A stretch of 64,000 nt of DNA, taken from NCBI RefSeq assembly GCF_017357405.1, contig NZ_CP071597.1, positions 2,666,001 to 2,730,000 of the forward strand, in the 5' to 3' direction. A model generated the notes under the pieces. That model saw only the letters and a list, made by a program, of their open reading frames with translations. It was not told the origin of the DNA and searched no databases. Position 1 is the stretch's first letter. Each line of letters begins with the position of its first letter. Positions 26,482 through 34,872 of this stretch are shown here, piece by piece. This DNA comes from Halomontanus rarus (lineage in GTDB: Archaea > Halobacteriota > Halobacteria > Halobacteriales > Natrialbaceae). Both the position numbers and the translations under genes were made by a program.

Positions 26482-26913
26482 ATGAACGTCGAGCTACCGT
26501 TCGCGCCGGTGGACACGATTATCCGCCGGAACGCGGGCAACCTCCGGGTGAGCGCCGACGCGTCGAAGGAACTCGCGAGACGGATCCAGAAACACGGCGC
26601 GACGCTCGCCGAAACCGCCGCCGAACGGGCGACGACCGACGGACGCAAGACGCTGATGGCCGCGGACTTCGGCGTCGAAGCGACGATCGATAAGGACGCC
26701 CTCGAGCTCCCGGTCGCGCCGATCGACCGGATCGCCCGCATCGACATCGACGATCGATACCGGGTCTCGATGGACGCGCGCGTCGCGCTCGCGGACATCC
26801 TCGAGGACTACGCCGACAACGTCGCCCGTGCGGCGGCGATCCTGGCTCGCCACGCCGATCGCCGGACGATCACGGCCGACGATATCGAGACCTACTTCGC
26901 GCTCTTCGAGTGA
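26482..26913 (+). CDS. hstA: Archaeal doublet histone
   Basis: This 143-residue protein consists of two fused histone folds. The first (1-66) begins ELPFAPVDTIIRRNAG and ends TLMAADFGVEATI; the second (72-143) begins ELPVAPIDRIARIDI and ends RTITADDIETYFALFE. Each shows the expected helix-loop-helix with R-(V/I)-S-x-(D)-A. Being a doublet, one chain forms a histone dimer equivalent that packages chromosomal DNA. The open frame extends upstream to 26341, but the ATG at 26482 matches the family start. It lies 67 bp after rpa2 and 13 bp before the deacetylase gene, so co-transcription with the latter is likely. Confidence 0.95.
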   Translation: MNVELPFAPVDTIIRRNAGNLRVSADASKELARRIQKHGATLAETAAERATTDGRKTLMAADFGVEATIDKDALELPVAPIDRIARIDIDDRYRVSMDARVALADILEDYADNVARAAAILARHADRRTITADDIETYFALFE

Positions 26914-26926
26914 GAGTGAGTATTCG

Positions 26927-27961
26927 ATGCGATTCGGCTACAGCGACGTATGTCTCGAACACGACCCCGGTGCCCGGCACCCGGAGACGCCGGACCGGCT
27001 GCGGGCGATTCGAGAGGGACTGAAACGCAAACACGGCGTCGAGTACGTCGACGCCGATCCGGCGTCGATCGACGCCATCGCGGCCGTCCACGACCGCGAG
27101 TACATCGAGTCGGTCCGGGCGTTCTGTGCCGACGGCGGCGGCGAGTGGGATCCCGACACCAGCGCCGTCGAGGAGACCTGGGACGCGCTGACCAAAAGCG
27201 CAGGCCTGGCCTGCTGGGCCGCCGATGCGGCACTCGAGGGCGCCGACGGCCGCGACACGCCGTTCTCGCTAGGGCGGCCGCCGGGCCACCACGCGGTCTA
27301 CGACGACGCGATGGGCTTTTGCTTCGCCAACAACGTCGCGGTCGCCGCCCAGCACGCCATCGATGCGCACGACTCGGTCGAGCGGGTCGCGATCGTCGAC
27401 TGGGACGTCCACCACGGAAACGGCACGCAGGACCTCTTCGTCGACCGCGGGGACGTCTTCGTCGTCTCGTTGCACGAGGATGGACTCTACCCCGGAACCG
27501 GCCACGCCGACGAGATCGGCGAGGGCGACGGCGAGGGGACGACGATGAACCTCCCGATGCCCGCCGGTGCCGACGACGCCGATTATCTGGCGGCGTTCGA
27601 CGACCTGATCGATCCCACACTCGAGGCGTTCGACCCCGATCTTCTACTCGTGAGCGCCGGGTTCGACGCCCACCGACACGATCCGATCTCACGAGTTCGC
27701 CTCTCGACGGAGGCCTACGCGCTCATGACCGACCGACTACGGACGGTCGCGGACGACGTCGACGCCGCACTGGCCATGGTCCTCGAGGGCGGCTACGGAC
27801 TCGAGGTACTTGCTGACAGCATCTCGCTGGTCCACGAGACCTTCGACGGACGGACGCCGATGGATCCCGAGGACGAGACGATCAGCGACGACGTTGCGGC
27901 CGTGCTCGAAGAGGTTGCGACGGCACACGGAGCGGACCTCGAGTACGGGCGCTCGGAGTGA
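26927..27961 (+). CDS. Class II-type histone deacetylase family protein
   Basis: This 344-residue zinc hydrolase of the HDAC/acetylpolyamine amidohydrolase family starts at ATG 26927. Active-site features are visible in order: the His pair in RPPGHHAVYDDAMGFCFANN, the metal ligands Asp and His in VDWDVHHGNGTQ, the Asp of SAGFDAHRHDP, and LEGGYGLEVLADS. It would remove acetyl groups from lysines of histone or other proteins. Location 13 bp after the histone gene matches the known haloarchaeal order and supports a chromatin role, though the true substrate is not shown. Confidence 0.92.
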   Translation: MRFGYSDVCLEHDPGARHPETPDRLRAIREGLKRKHGVEYVDADPASIDAIAAVHDREYIESVRAFCADGGGEWDPDTSAVEETWDALTKSAGLACWAADAALEGADGRDTPFSLGRPPGHHAVYDDAMGFCFANNVAVAAQHAIDAHDSVERVAIVDWDVHHGNGTQDLFVDRGDVFVVSLHEDGLYPGTGHADEIGEGDGEGTTMNLPMPAGADDADYLAAFDDLIDPTLEAFDPDLLLVSAGFDAHRHDPISRVRLSTEAYALMTDRLRTVADDVDAALAMVLEGGYGLEVLADSISLVHETFDGRTPMDPEDETISDDVAAVLEEVATAHGADLEYGRSE

Positions 27962-28060
27962 GCGCGACGGCGGCGGTTTCGTATCGATCCGTTTCTCGAG
28001 GGGCTCGTTCGCCCGGCTTCGGGATCGGGTGCTCGACGAAACGCACACGCAGGATACAGT

Positions 28061-29467
28061 TTACGGCCGCGGTTCGAAGTACCGCGCCAACTCGACGGCG
28101 AGCGCCTCGCTTGCGAGGAGTTCTGTGAGTTCCTCGCCCGCGAGCAGGTCGTAGTCGTCTTCGAGTGCCGTCTCGACGTGCGCTCCGAGCCCGACGTCGA
28201 AGAGGCGGTCGCTCTCGAGGAACGCCCGCGCTGTCGTGAACTCGCGGTCGCGCTCGACGACGTAGCGATCGCCGTCGACGAACGGGCCGTAAGCGTCGGG
28301 ATCGTCGGCGTAGGCCTCGAAGAAGCCCTCAGCGTGTGAGCGGACGTGGACCGGCGGTCCGTCGTGGCGCTCGACCCCCGGCCGCTGGGCGACGGCGAGT
28401 TCGACCAGAACGACGGCGTCGGCGGCGGCGAACGTCGCCGCGCGCATGACGTCGAAGCCTCGGTCCTCGAGACCGCTCGTAATCCCCGCCAGCGACTTGC
28501 GAAGCTGGGGATAGAGCTGATCGTCGACGAGGTCGGGTGCCTCGAAGCGGAGCGCGACGGGCGTCGTCTCCCGGCGCTCGAGGTGGTCGCGGAGGTCGGC
28601 CGCGGAGAGCGGATCCGGCTCCCACGCGTCGGGGTCGAACAGTTCGTGTCGGGGGTCGGCGAGAAAGTCGCGGGCGTAGTGCTGGAGTCGGGCGACGTTG
28701 TCGGGCGAGAGAACGGCGGCGACGTTGCGTTCGGGGTCCGTGGGATCGATGACGACGAGCGGATCGTCGAACGTCGCTCGACCGTGCTCTTCGGGATCGA
28801 GCCGAACCGGTGGCTGCCAGTCGGCGGTCGCCTCGAGAAACGGCCGGAAGCCGCCGTACTCGCAGACGAGCAGTTCGGTGAGGTAGCCGCTAAAGCCCCG
28901 TGTTCGGAGGTTGCTGCCGTAGACGCCGATTCCCTTCAGGAATCCCTTGGTGAGTCTGACCTCGCTCGCGAGGTCGTCGTCGAGTCGGGCCTCGAGGTAC
29001 TGGGTATGAAACGGCGTGCGATCGACGGCCGAACGGATTTTCGTGGCGTCGGCGACTCGAAAACAGGGGACGACGTCGACGTCGAACCCGTCGAACTCGC
29101 CTTTGACGTAGGGGTGTTCGGCGTACTCCTCGTGGCCCTCGGGGAGGGTCGCGTGGCCGACCTCGAGACCGTACTCCTCTAGGGTCTCCCGGTCGAGCTC
29201 GGTCGGGAACCGGACGAAGACGTCGATGTCGCGGTCGCCGCTGATCCACGTGTCTCTGGCGGTCGAGCCGACCCGGAGGACGTCCGCGTCGGGACAGCGG
29301 TCGGTCGCCGCGTCCGCCGCGCGGTTCGCGAGGGCGGCGGCGACCTGCTCGAGCGTGGCCCGTTCCTCGGCGTCGGGGTCGATTCGGTCGCGGACGCGGG
29401 AGACGACCCGTTCGAAGGCGTCGTCCCGACCCGCGTCCTCGGATCCGCCGGCATCCTCGTCGGCCAT
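28061..29467 (-). CDS. cca: CCA-adding tRNA nucleotidyltransferase (class I)
   Basis: This 468-residue enzyme adds or repairs the 3' CCA of tRNAs, essential here because the tRNA genes do not encode CCA. The catalytic block GSTARDTWISGDRDIDVFVRFP (about 60-82) holds the class I motif with two carboxylates, and VDVVPCF gives the third. Later blocks ERNVAAVLSPDNVARL and ATFAAADAVVLVEL fit the archaeal tail/body domains. It starts at ATG 29467; the upstream open frame to 29611 overlaps tRNA-proximal DNA and is unlikely to be coding. It is convergent with the deacetylase gene. Confidence 0.94.
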   Translation of the reverse strand: MADEDAGGSEDAGRDDAFERVVSRVRDRIDPDAEERATLEQVAAALANRAADAATDRCPDADVLRVGSTARDTWISGDRDIDVFVRFPTELDRETLEEYGLEVGHATLPEGHEEYAEHPYVKGEFDGFDVDVVPCFRVADATKIRSAVDRTPFHTQYLEARLDDDLASEVRLTKGFLKGIGVYGSNLRTRGFSGYLTELLVCEYGGFRPFLEATADWQPPVRLDPEEHGRATFDDPLVVIDPTDPERNVAAVLSPDNVARLQHYARDFLADPRHELFDPDAWEPDPLSAADLRDHLERRETTPVALRFEAPDLVDDQLYPQLRKSLAGITSGLEDRGFDVMRAATFAAADAVVLVELAVAQRPGVERHDGPPVHVRSHAEGFFEAYADDPDAYGPFVDGDRYVVERDREFTTARAFLESDRLFDVGLGAHVETALEDDYDLLAGEELTELLASEALAVELARYFEPRP

Positions 29468-29619
29468 AGACGACTCGTACTCGAGCGGGGCGTGAAAGCG
29501 TGTCGAAGCAGCGACGACGTTCCTCGAGGACGTTCGTGTGCGAGTGAGTGACGCGATATCGGGCTGCCGGCGGGTGAAAACGAAAGCCCTATCAAATACT
29601 CCCGACAACACGAAGGTGA

Positions 29620-29692
29620 GCCGAAGTAGCTCAGTTGGTAGAGCACCTCGCTGTTAACGAGGCGGTCCCAGGTTCGAGTCCTGGCTTCGGCG
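29620..29692 (+). tRNA. tRNA-Asn (anticodon GTT)
   Basis: This 73-base cloverleaf has acceptor GCCGAAG / CTTCGGC, D loop AGCTCAGTTGGTAGAGC, anticodon stem CCTCG/CGAGG around CTGTTAA (anticodon GTT) and T arm CCAGG-TTCGAGT-CCTGG. No intron and no CCA are present. Confidence 0.96.
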
Positions 29693-29693
29693 C

Positions 29694-29755
29694 TCCTTCT
29701 GGAACTACCTACTCGCGAGAAGCGACTGCTCCGAGCGAACTCGGTTCCAGAAGGA
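29694..29755. repeat. 12-bp inverted repeat downstream of tRNA-Asn
   Basis: TCCTTCTGGAAC (29694-29705) and GTTCCAGAAGGA (29744-29755) are perfect reverse complements separated by 38 bases. The left arm starts one base after the tRNA discriminator region. Confidence 0.9.
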
Positions 29756-29831
29756 CCGAGATGGACAGGCTCGAACACGCGAGTCCCAACCCGACGCGAA
29801 CGGAGTGAAGTCTCTGGACCGTCTCGCACCT

Positions 29832-29850
29832 GTTCGAGTCCTGGCTTCGG
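29832..29850 (+). repeat. Copy of tRNA-Asn 3' end
   Basis: GTTCGAGTCCTGGCTTCGG is identical over 19 bases to the T-arm and acceptor end of tRNA-Asn at 29672-29690, exactly 160 bp downstream in the same orientation. The rest of the tRNA is absent. Confidence 0.9.
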
Positions 29851-29910
29851 TGCCTTTTCGCGATTTCACACTCGTTCTGGAGACGGTGAGGCCCGTTTCG
29901 GCGTACTGGT

Positions 29911-30393
29911 TCAGTTCTCTCCGTCCACTAGCTTCAGGACCTCCACGTAGTCGAGCGGTTTCGTGTGCTCGCTCCGGATGAGGTTCTCGTCGTTGATCTC
30001 GAGGGAGAGTTCGTCGAGCCGCTCGGCGATCGCGGTGATGTCCTCGTCTTCGGCCCCGACCGCTTTCAGGTGGAGGTTCTCGTGACCGGTCATCAGTTCG
30101 GTTACTTCGACGACCTGCGGAAGCGCCATCGCCTCCTCGGCCACGGTAGCGCGCTGACTGATGCGGGCCGTACAGGTGAAGTGAAAGTGGAGGCGAAGGC
30201 CGGTCCGGTCGTAGTCGGTGGTCGCGGTGTAGCCGGTAATAACGCCCTCGTCCTCCAATCGTTCCATTCGGTTGTGAACGGTGTTGTCGGAAACGCCGAC
30301 CTCTTCGGCCAGTTCGATCGCCTTGTACCGGGCGTCTTCCTGAAGCAAATTGAGTAACTGTCGGTCTACGTCGTCGAGTTGGTAGTTAGTCAC
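29911..30393 (-). CDS. Lrp/AsnC-family transcriptional regulator
   Basis: This 160-residue protein has an N-terminal winged helix-turn-helix (DVDRQLLNLLQEDARYKAIELAEEVGVSDNTVHNRMERLEDEGVITGY, about residues 8-56) typical of Lrp/AsnC. The C-terminal effector part has TGHENLHLKAVGAEDEDITAIAERL, resembling the ligand-binding RAM fold. Lrp-type regulators of haloarchaea control amino-acid metabolism or redox/metal genes; the ligand here is unknown. A 12-bp palindrome lies 42 bp before the ATG. Confidence 0.9.
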   Translation of the reverse strand: MTNYQLDDVDRQLLNLLQEDARYKAIELAEEVGVSDNTVHNRMERLEDEGVITGYTATTDYDRTGLRLHFHFTCTARISQRATVAEEAMALPQVVEVTELMTGHENLHLKAVGAEDEDITAIAERLDELSLEINDENLIRSEHTKPLDYVEVLKLVDGEN

Positions 30394-30434
30394 AGTCGAA
30401 TCTGGTGACCGATCCCTTTGGACCTATCGATAAT

Positions 30435-30446
30435 CAATATATATTG
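30435..30446. promoter_or_regulatory. Palindrome CAATATATATTG upstream of Lrp gene
   Basis: This perfect 12-bp palindrome lies 42 bp upstream of the Lrp-family start codon, within very AT-rich DNA (30425-30490). It could be the TATA element or an autoregulatory operator for the Lrp protein. Confidence 0.4.
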
Positions 30447-30570
30447 GGTAATATCCTCGATATTTCTGGTAACAATACTATATTAGGGGATAGTCGAAAT
30501 ATCCGGCGACGATGAAACGTCATCCGTTCGTTTGCGACGGCGGCGACGTCAACGCGAGGGTCCTCGGAAC

Positions 30571-31005
30571 TCACGACGAGGACGTCACGTCCCGTAACTG
30601 CCCGACCGAATCCAGTGCCAACAGCGAGTAGTCGACCGTCTGCACGTCCTCGGTCGATCGGACACGACCGACGAACTGCGAGATCGTCTCGAGATCGGCC
30701 TCGAGGACGAACAGTTCCAGACAGTAGTCGTCGACGTGTCCGTGCAGGGTCGAGGCGACGTGTTCCTCGTGGTCGTGGCGCAGCTGGGTGAGACGACGCT
30801 CGACGCTCTGGGTTCCGAAATCGTAGAGGACGGAGACGATACCGGCGAGCTCGCGACCCTCGAGGCGGTCGTTCTCGAACTCCCCGAGGAGGGTTCGAAC
30901 GCCTTCGCGGACGACCTCGCTCCGGCCGGTATAATCGTGTTCGGCGGTGAGAGCGTCGAGTCGTTCGATCAGATCGGCGGGCATCGAGATGCTGACGACA
31001 GGCAT
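30571..31005 (-). CDS. NikR-like ribbon-helix-helix metal regulator
   Basis: This 144-residue protein has an N-terminal ribbon-helix-helix (MPVVSISMPADLIERLDAL...YTGRSEVVREGVRTLL, residues 1-42) and a C-terminal ACT-like NikR domain. In NikR, nickel is bound by His...His-x-His-x5-Cys. Here the segment is STLHGHVDDYCLELFVLEAD, with His-x-His-x4-Cys, one residue shorter, preceded by an His-rich HDHEEH. This suggests a metal sensor whose geometry or metal may differ from nickel. It is divergent from two COG0523 metallochaperone genes with about 100 bp of AT-rich shared promoter DNA, so it very likely regulates them. Confidence 0.85.
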   Translation of the reverse strand: MPVVSISMPADLIERLDALTAEHDYTGRSEVVREGVRTLLGEFENDRLEGRELAGIVSVLYDFGTQSVERRLTQLRHDHEEHVASTLHGHVDDYCLELFVLEADLETISQFVGRVRSTEDVQTVDYSLLALDSVGQLRDVTSSS

Positions 31006-31062
31006 ATACTAACACGAACACACTAATTATTAGATGTTGTTATTCACTAGGGCAGAATAGCG

Positions 31063-31080
31063 TAATAACTAGTATTATTA
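31063..31080. promoter_or_regulatory. Inverted repeat in the regulator / COG0523 divergent promoter
   Basis: TAATAA-CTAGTA-TTATTA is a perfect inverted repeat with 6-bp arms and 6-base spacer, 29 bp before the COG0523 start codon. Its left part TAATAACTA recurs at 35919-35927 before the ABC transporter gene. It could be the operator of the adjacent NikR-like protein, overlapping the TATA region. Confidence 0.4.
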
Positions 31081-31108
31081 TACTCAACCATCATACCTCT
31101 ACCGAACG

Positions 31109-32311
31109 ATGAGTGACGACCGCATCCCGGTAACCGTTCTGAGTGGAAGCCTCGGCGCAGGGAAGACGACCGTTCTCAACCACGTCCTGACCGCAGACCA
31201 CGGCCTCGAGGTCGCCGTCGTCGTCAACGACATGGGCGAGGTCAACGTCGACGCCGAACACGTCGCCCAGCAGTCCGATCTGGGCGGCGACGAGGAGATC
31301 ATCGAACTGTCCAACGGCTGTATCTGCTGTCGGCTGCGCGGCGACATGCTCGAGGAGGTCGGCCGACTCGCAGAGCGGCGGGAGTTCGACTACCTGCTCG
31401 TCGAATCGTCGGGCATCTCCGAGCCGGTGCCCGTCGCCCAAACGTTTGCGCTCGGGTTCGAGGACGCCGATTTCGATCCGACGGACACGTACCGACTCGA
31501 CACGATGGTCACCGTCGTCAACGCCCACAGCTTCCGGGAGTCGTTCGACTCCGGCGCGGCGCTCACCGGGGACGTGACCGCCGACGCCGATCGGGTCCCC
31601 GAGACGGTCCTCCTCGACCAGGTCGAGTTCTGCGACGTCATGCTGGTCAACAAGTGCGATCTCGTCTCCGACGACGCACTCGAGGAGATCGAAGCGGTGC
31701 TCGAACGACTCCAGCCCCGGGCGGAGCGGATCCGAACCGAACACGGAGACGTCGACCCCGCGACGATCCTCGACACCGGCCGCTTCGACTTCGAGGAGGC
31801 CCAGCGGTCGGCGGGCTGGAAGCACGAACTCCGGCACGACCACCACCACGACCCGCAGGAGGAACACGGGGTTACCTCGTTCGTCTACGAGCGCGACCGG
31901 CCGTTTCACCCCCGACGGATCGCCGCCCTCCTGCCGGAGCTGCCCGACGAGCTCGTACGCGCGAAAGGCTTCTTCTGGAGTGCAGGCCGCGAGGACGTCG
32001 CGATGGGCGTCGACAAGGCCGGAACCTCCGTTCGGGCCGGGCCGTCGGGTCAGTGGATCGCGACGCTTCCCGAAGCCCAGCGACGGCAGTACTTCGCCGC
32101 TCGCCCGGGTCTCGAAGACGACTGGGACGAGCAGTGGGGCGACCGGATAACGCGACTGGTCTTCATCGGCCGCGAGTTCGAAGCCGACGGCCTGATCGAA
32201 CGGCTGGACGACTGTCTGCTCACCGACGCGGAGATAGACGAAGACTGGGGGGCGTATCCGGACCCGTTCGAACCGGAAACCCGACGTGAACTCGCGATCA
32301 CGAACGACTGA
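31109..32311 (+). CDS. CobW/COG0523-family GTP-binding metallochaperone (first copy)
   Basis: This 400-residue P-loop GTPase has Walker A GSLGAGKTT (about 13-21), the family's metal-binding NGCICCRL (C-x-C-C), the switch segment VESSGISEPVPVAQTF, and the base-specificity motif NKCD. The C-terminal CobW domain holds RPFHPRRIAALL and KGFFWSAGRE. COG0523 proteins use GTP to insert or store metals (zinc, cobalt or nickel). A short HDHHHD motif near residue 250 could buffer metal. The stop is two bases before the start of a paralogue, so the two are one operon under the divergent NikR-like regulator. Confidence 0.92.
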   Translation: MSDDRIPVTVLSGSLGAGKTTVLNHVLTADHGLEVAVVVNDMGEVNVDAEHVAQQSDLGGDEEIIELSNGCICCRLRGDMLEEVGRLAERREFDYLLVESSGISEPVPVAQTFALGFEDADFDPTDTYRLDTMVTVVNAHSFRESFDSGAALTGDVTADADRVPETVLLDQVEFCDVMLVNKCDLVSDDALEEIEAVLERLQPRAERIRTEHGDVDPATILDTGRFDFEEAQRSAGWKHELRHDHHHDPQEEHGVTSFVYERDRPFHPRRIAALLPELPDELVRAKGFFWSAGREDVAMGVDKAGTSVRAGPSGQWIATLPEAQRRQYFAARPGLEDDWDEQWGDRITRLVFIGREFEADGLIERLDDCLLTDAEIDEDWGAYPDPFEPETRRELAITND

Positions 32312-32313
32312 GC

Positions 32314-33699
32314 ATGGCGATTCCAGTCACGATCCTCTGTGGCGGTCTCGGTGCAGGGAAGACGACGCTGCTCTCGAGGCTGCTCGAGAGCGAGAGTGAG
32401 CGCGGGAACGAGAGCGAATCGCGAGACGTCGCGGTCCTCGTCAACGACGTCGGCGAGGTCAACGTCGACGCGGACCTCGTGGCGGCCCGAACCGATCTCG
32501 CGGGCGACGAACTCGTCGCCCTCGAGAACGGCTGTATCTGCTGTAGTCTCGGCGGCGAACTCTCACGGTCGGTAATCCGGCTCTGGCAGGAGTACGACTT
32601 CGACGCGCTCGTCGTCGAGGCCTCCGGCGTGGGCGAACCGGAGCCGATCGCCCGGCAGTTCGTCCGCGGCCCGGCCGGCGGTCCCTACGACCTCGACGCG
32701 GCCGTAACGGTGGTCGACGCCCGGCAGTTCACCGACACGTTCGTCGACGGCCGAGCGGGTGTTCCCGAGCCGCGGGGCCCCGACGAGACCGGCAGCCGTC
32801 CGCTCGCGGACCTCTGGCTCGAGCAGGTCGAGTTCTGCGATCTGCTGGTGGTGAACAAGTGCGATCTCGTCACCGACGACGAACGCGAGCGGGTGGTCAC
32901 GCTCCTCGAGACGCTCCAGCCGCGCGCGGAGATCGTGGCGACCGAGTACGGCGCGCTCGAGGCCGATCGGGTGCTCGAGACCGGACTGTTCGATCTGGCG
33001 GCCGCTCGAGAGTCGGCGGGGTGGAAGCGGGCGATCGAAGGGGCTGCGAGTGAGGGTGAGGGGCACGACGGTTCTCACGAGCGCGATCACGATCACGATC
33101 ACGAACACCAGGTGTCGCCTCCGGACGACCACGATCACACACACGACCACGACCACGACCACGCCCACCCGCCCGAACGCTACGGCATCGAAACCGAGAC
33201 CTACCACCGAGTTCGCCCCTTCCACCCGGCGCGCTTCACGGCCCTCCTCGAGGACCTCCCCGACGGCCTCGTCCGCGCCAAGGGACTCTGCTGGATCGCC
33301 GGCCGCGAACGGCAGGCGTTGACGATGAGTTTCGCGGGATCGGAGACGGCACTCGAGGTCACCGGTCGGTGGGTCGCGAGTTTCTCCGAGGAACGCCAGG
33401 AAACCTACCGACAGGGCCAGCCCGACCTCCAGTGGGACGAGGAGTGGGGCGACCGCGAGAGTCGCCTCGCGATCATCGGGCGGAATCTCTCGATGGACGC
33501 GCTGACCGCCCGACTCGACGACTGTCTGCTCACCGACGAGGAGATGGGTGACGACTGGTCGACCTACGAGAATCCGACGCCGACGGCGATGGGGCAGATG
33601 GAGACGGTGACGGTGATGGAGACGGCGGCAGCGACGAACTCGAGTTCGAGTTCGAGTTCGAGTTCGAGTTCGAAAAGCGAGACCGGCCGAGAAAAATGA
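32314..33699 (+). CDS. CobW/COG0523-family GTP-binding metallochaperone (second copy, His-rich)
   Basis: This 461-residue paralogue of the preceding gene shares GGLGAGKTT, NGCICCSL, VEASGVGEPEPIARQF, NKCD and RPFHPARFTALL. It differs by a long His/Asp loop (about residues 255-288) with many H-D and H-T-H-D repeats, a probable metal store, and by a C-terminal run of about twelve serines encoded by a hexamer/trinucleotide repeat at about 33640-33673. The tandem pair suggests specialised metals or conditions. The stop TGA is directly adjacent to the convergent dehydrogenase stop with no bases between. Confidence 0.92.
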   Translation: MAIPVTILCGGLGAGKTTLLSRLLESESERGNESESRDVAVLVNDVGEVNVDADLVAARTDLAGDELVALENGCICCSLGGELSRSVIRLWQEYDFDALVVEASGVGEPEPIARQFVRGPAGGPYDLDAAVTVVDARQFTDTFVDGRAGVPEPRGPDETGSRPLADLWLEQVEFCDLLVVNKCDLVTDDERERVVTLLETLQPRAEIVATEYGALEADRVLETGLFDLAAARESAGWKRAIEGAASEGEGHDGSHERDHDHDHEHQVSPPDDHDHTHDHDHDHAHPPERYGIETETYHRVRPFHPARFTALLEDLPDGLVRAKGLCWIAGRERQALTMSFAGSETALEVTGRWVASFSEERQETYRQGQPDLQWDEEWGDRESRLAIIGRNLSMDALTARLDDCLLTDEEMGDDWSTYENPTPTAMGQMETVTVMETAAATNSSSSSSSSSSSKSETGREK

Positions 33700-34728
33700 T
33701 CAGCGCTCGCCGGGGACGACGACCTTCTTCAGCCCTTCCGCGTCGGCCATCCGCTCGAACGCGGCCGGGATCTCGTCCAGTCCGATTCGCTCGGTGACGA
33801 GCACGTCCGCGTCGATGCGCCCCTCGCGCAGGAGTCGAACCGCGCGCTCGAACGATTCTTGCGTGAGCGCGTACGTTCCGTGGAGATCGATCTCGTCGAA
33901 GTAGATGTCGAAGGGGTTGATCTCCATCGTCGCGTTCTGGTCCGGGACGCCGAAGATGAGGGTCGTGCCGCCCTTCGCGGTCACCTTGTGGGCCTGCTCG
34001 ATCGTCGGGACCTTGCCGACGACTTCGATGCCGGCGTCGACGGGGCCGACCTCCTCGCGGATCGCTTCGACCGTCTCGCGCTCTCGAGGGTCGACGACGA
34101 CGTCCGCGCCGAGTTCCGCCGCCAGCTCGCGTCGGTCGGGATCGAGTTCGGCGACCGCGATGGGGGCGGCCCCGCGATTGCGGAGCGTCTGGAGGAGCAT
34201 GAGACCGATGGGTCCCGCGCCGATGAGCGCGACGCTGTCCCCCTGCGTGATCCCGCTCCGGTCGGCACCGTGGACACAGCAAGCCAGCGGTTCGGCCAGT
34301 GCCGCCTGCTCGAAGGGCAGGTCGCCCACGTCCTCGACGTTCGTGGCGGGGACGCGGACGTACTCGGCGAACGCACCGTCGACGATCGTCTCTCCGGCGC
34401 CGCCGATGGAGGTGTTGTTCTCACAGAGGTGGGTATCGCCCCGTTTGCACGCCGAACAGGCGCTACAGGGGACGACGGGGTTCATCGCGACCCGGTCGCC
34501 GACGTCGAAGCCGCGGACGTCCGCGCCGGTGGCGACGACGGTCCCCGCGCTCTCGTGGCCCAGAACGAGCGGTGTCTCCACCGCGAACGAGCCGTGAAAC
34601 ATGTGAAAGTCGGTCATACAAACGCCGGTCGCCCCGACCTCGACGACGACGTCACCGGGATCCGGCTCCGGTCGCTCTCGCTCCTCGACCGACATCTCGC
34701 CGACGTCCCTGAGTGTTGCTGCGCGCAT
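33700..34728 (-). CDS. Zinc-dependent alcohol/polyol dehydrogenase (MDR family)
   Basis: This 342-residue enzyme starts at ATG 34728; the open frame upstream to 35508 overlaps the moaB-like gene and is not coding. Catalytic zinc ligands appear in GVCMTDFHMFHG and LVLGHESAG. The four structural-zinc cysteines are in CSACSACKRGDTHLC. The Rossmann motif GAGPIGLMLLQ starts the cofactor domain. The family oxidises secondary alcohols, sugars or threonine using NAD(P); substrate unknown. It could be a zinc-requiring client of the neighbouring COG0523 proteins, which is inference. Confidence 0.88.
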   Translation of the reverse strand: MRAATLRDVGEMSVEERERPEPDPGDVVVEVGATGVCMTDFHMFHGSFAVETPLVLGHESAGTVVATGADVRGFDVGDRVAMNPVVPCSACSACKRGDTHLCENNTSIGGAGETIVDGAFAEYVRVPATNVEDVGDLPFEQAALAEPLACCVHGADRSGITQGDSVALIGAGPIGLMLLQTLRNRGAAPIAVAELDPDRRELAAELGADVVVDPRERETVEAIREEVGPVDAGIEVVGKVPTIEQAHKVTAKGGTTLIFGVPDQNATMEINPFDIYFDEIDLHGTYALTQESFERAVRLLREGRIDADVLVTERIGLDEIPAAFERMADAEGLKKVVVPGER

Positions 34729-34872
34729 GCGTTCGCCAACGGTCTCCTCGTGGATAGTGCCGTCGCTCTCGAGGGTTCGTCGAGCCGCGTCAGAGCCGGG
34801 ATGTGGCCGGTGACTGGGTTGTGACCGTCGAGTCGGGGGAGCTATTTCACCCTCGAGCGACGAGACGTGAGC

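Noticed and set aside
30435-30446. Palindrome read as a definite Lrp operator
   Set aside because: A sequence this AT-rich may simply be the TATA element. It is kept as a low-confidence site only.
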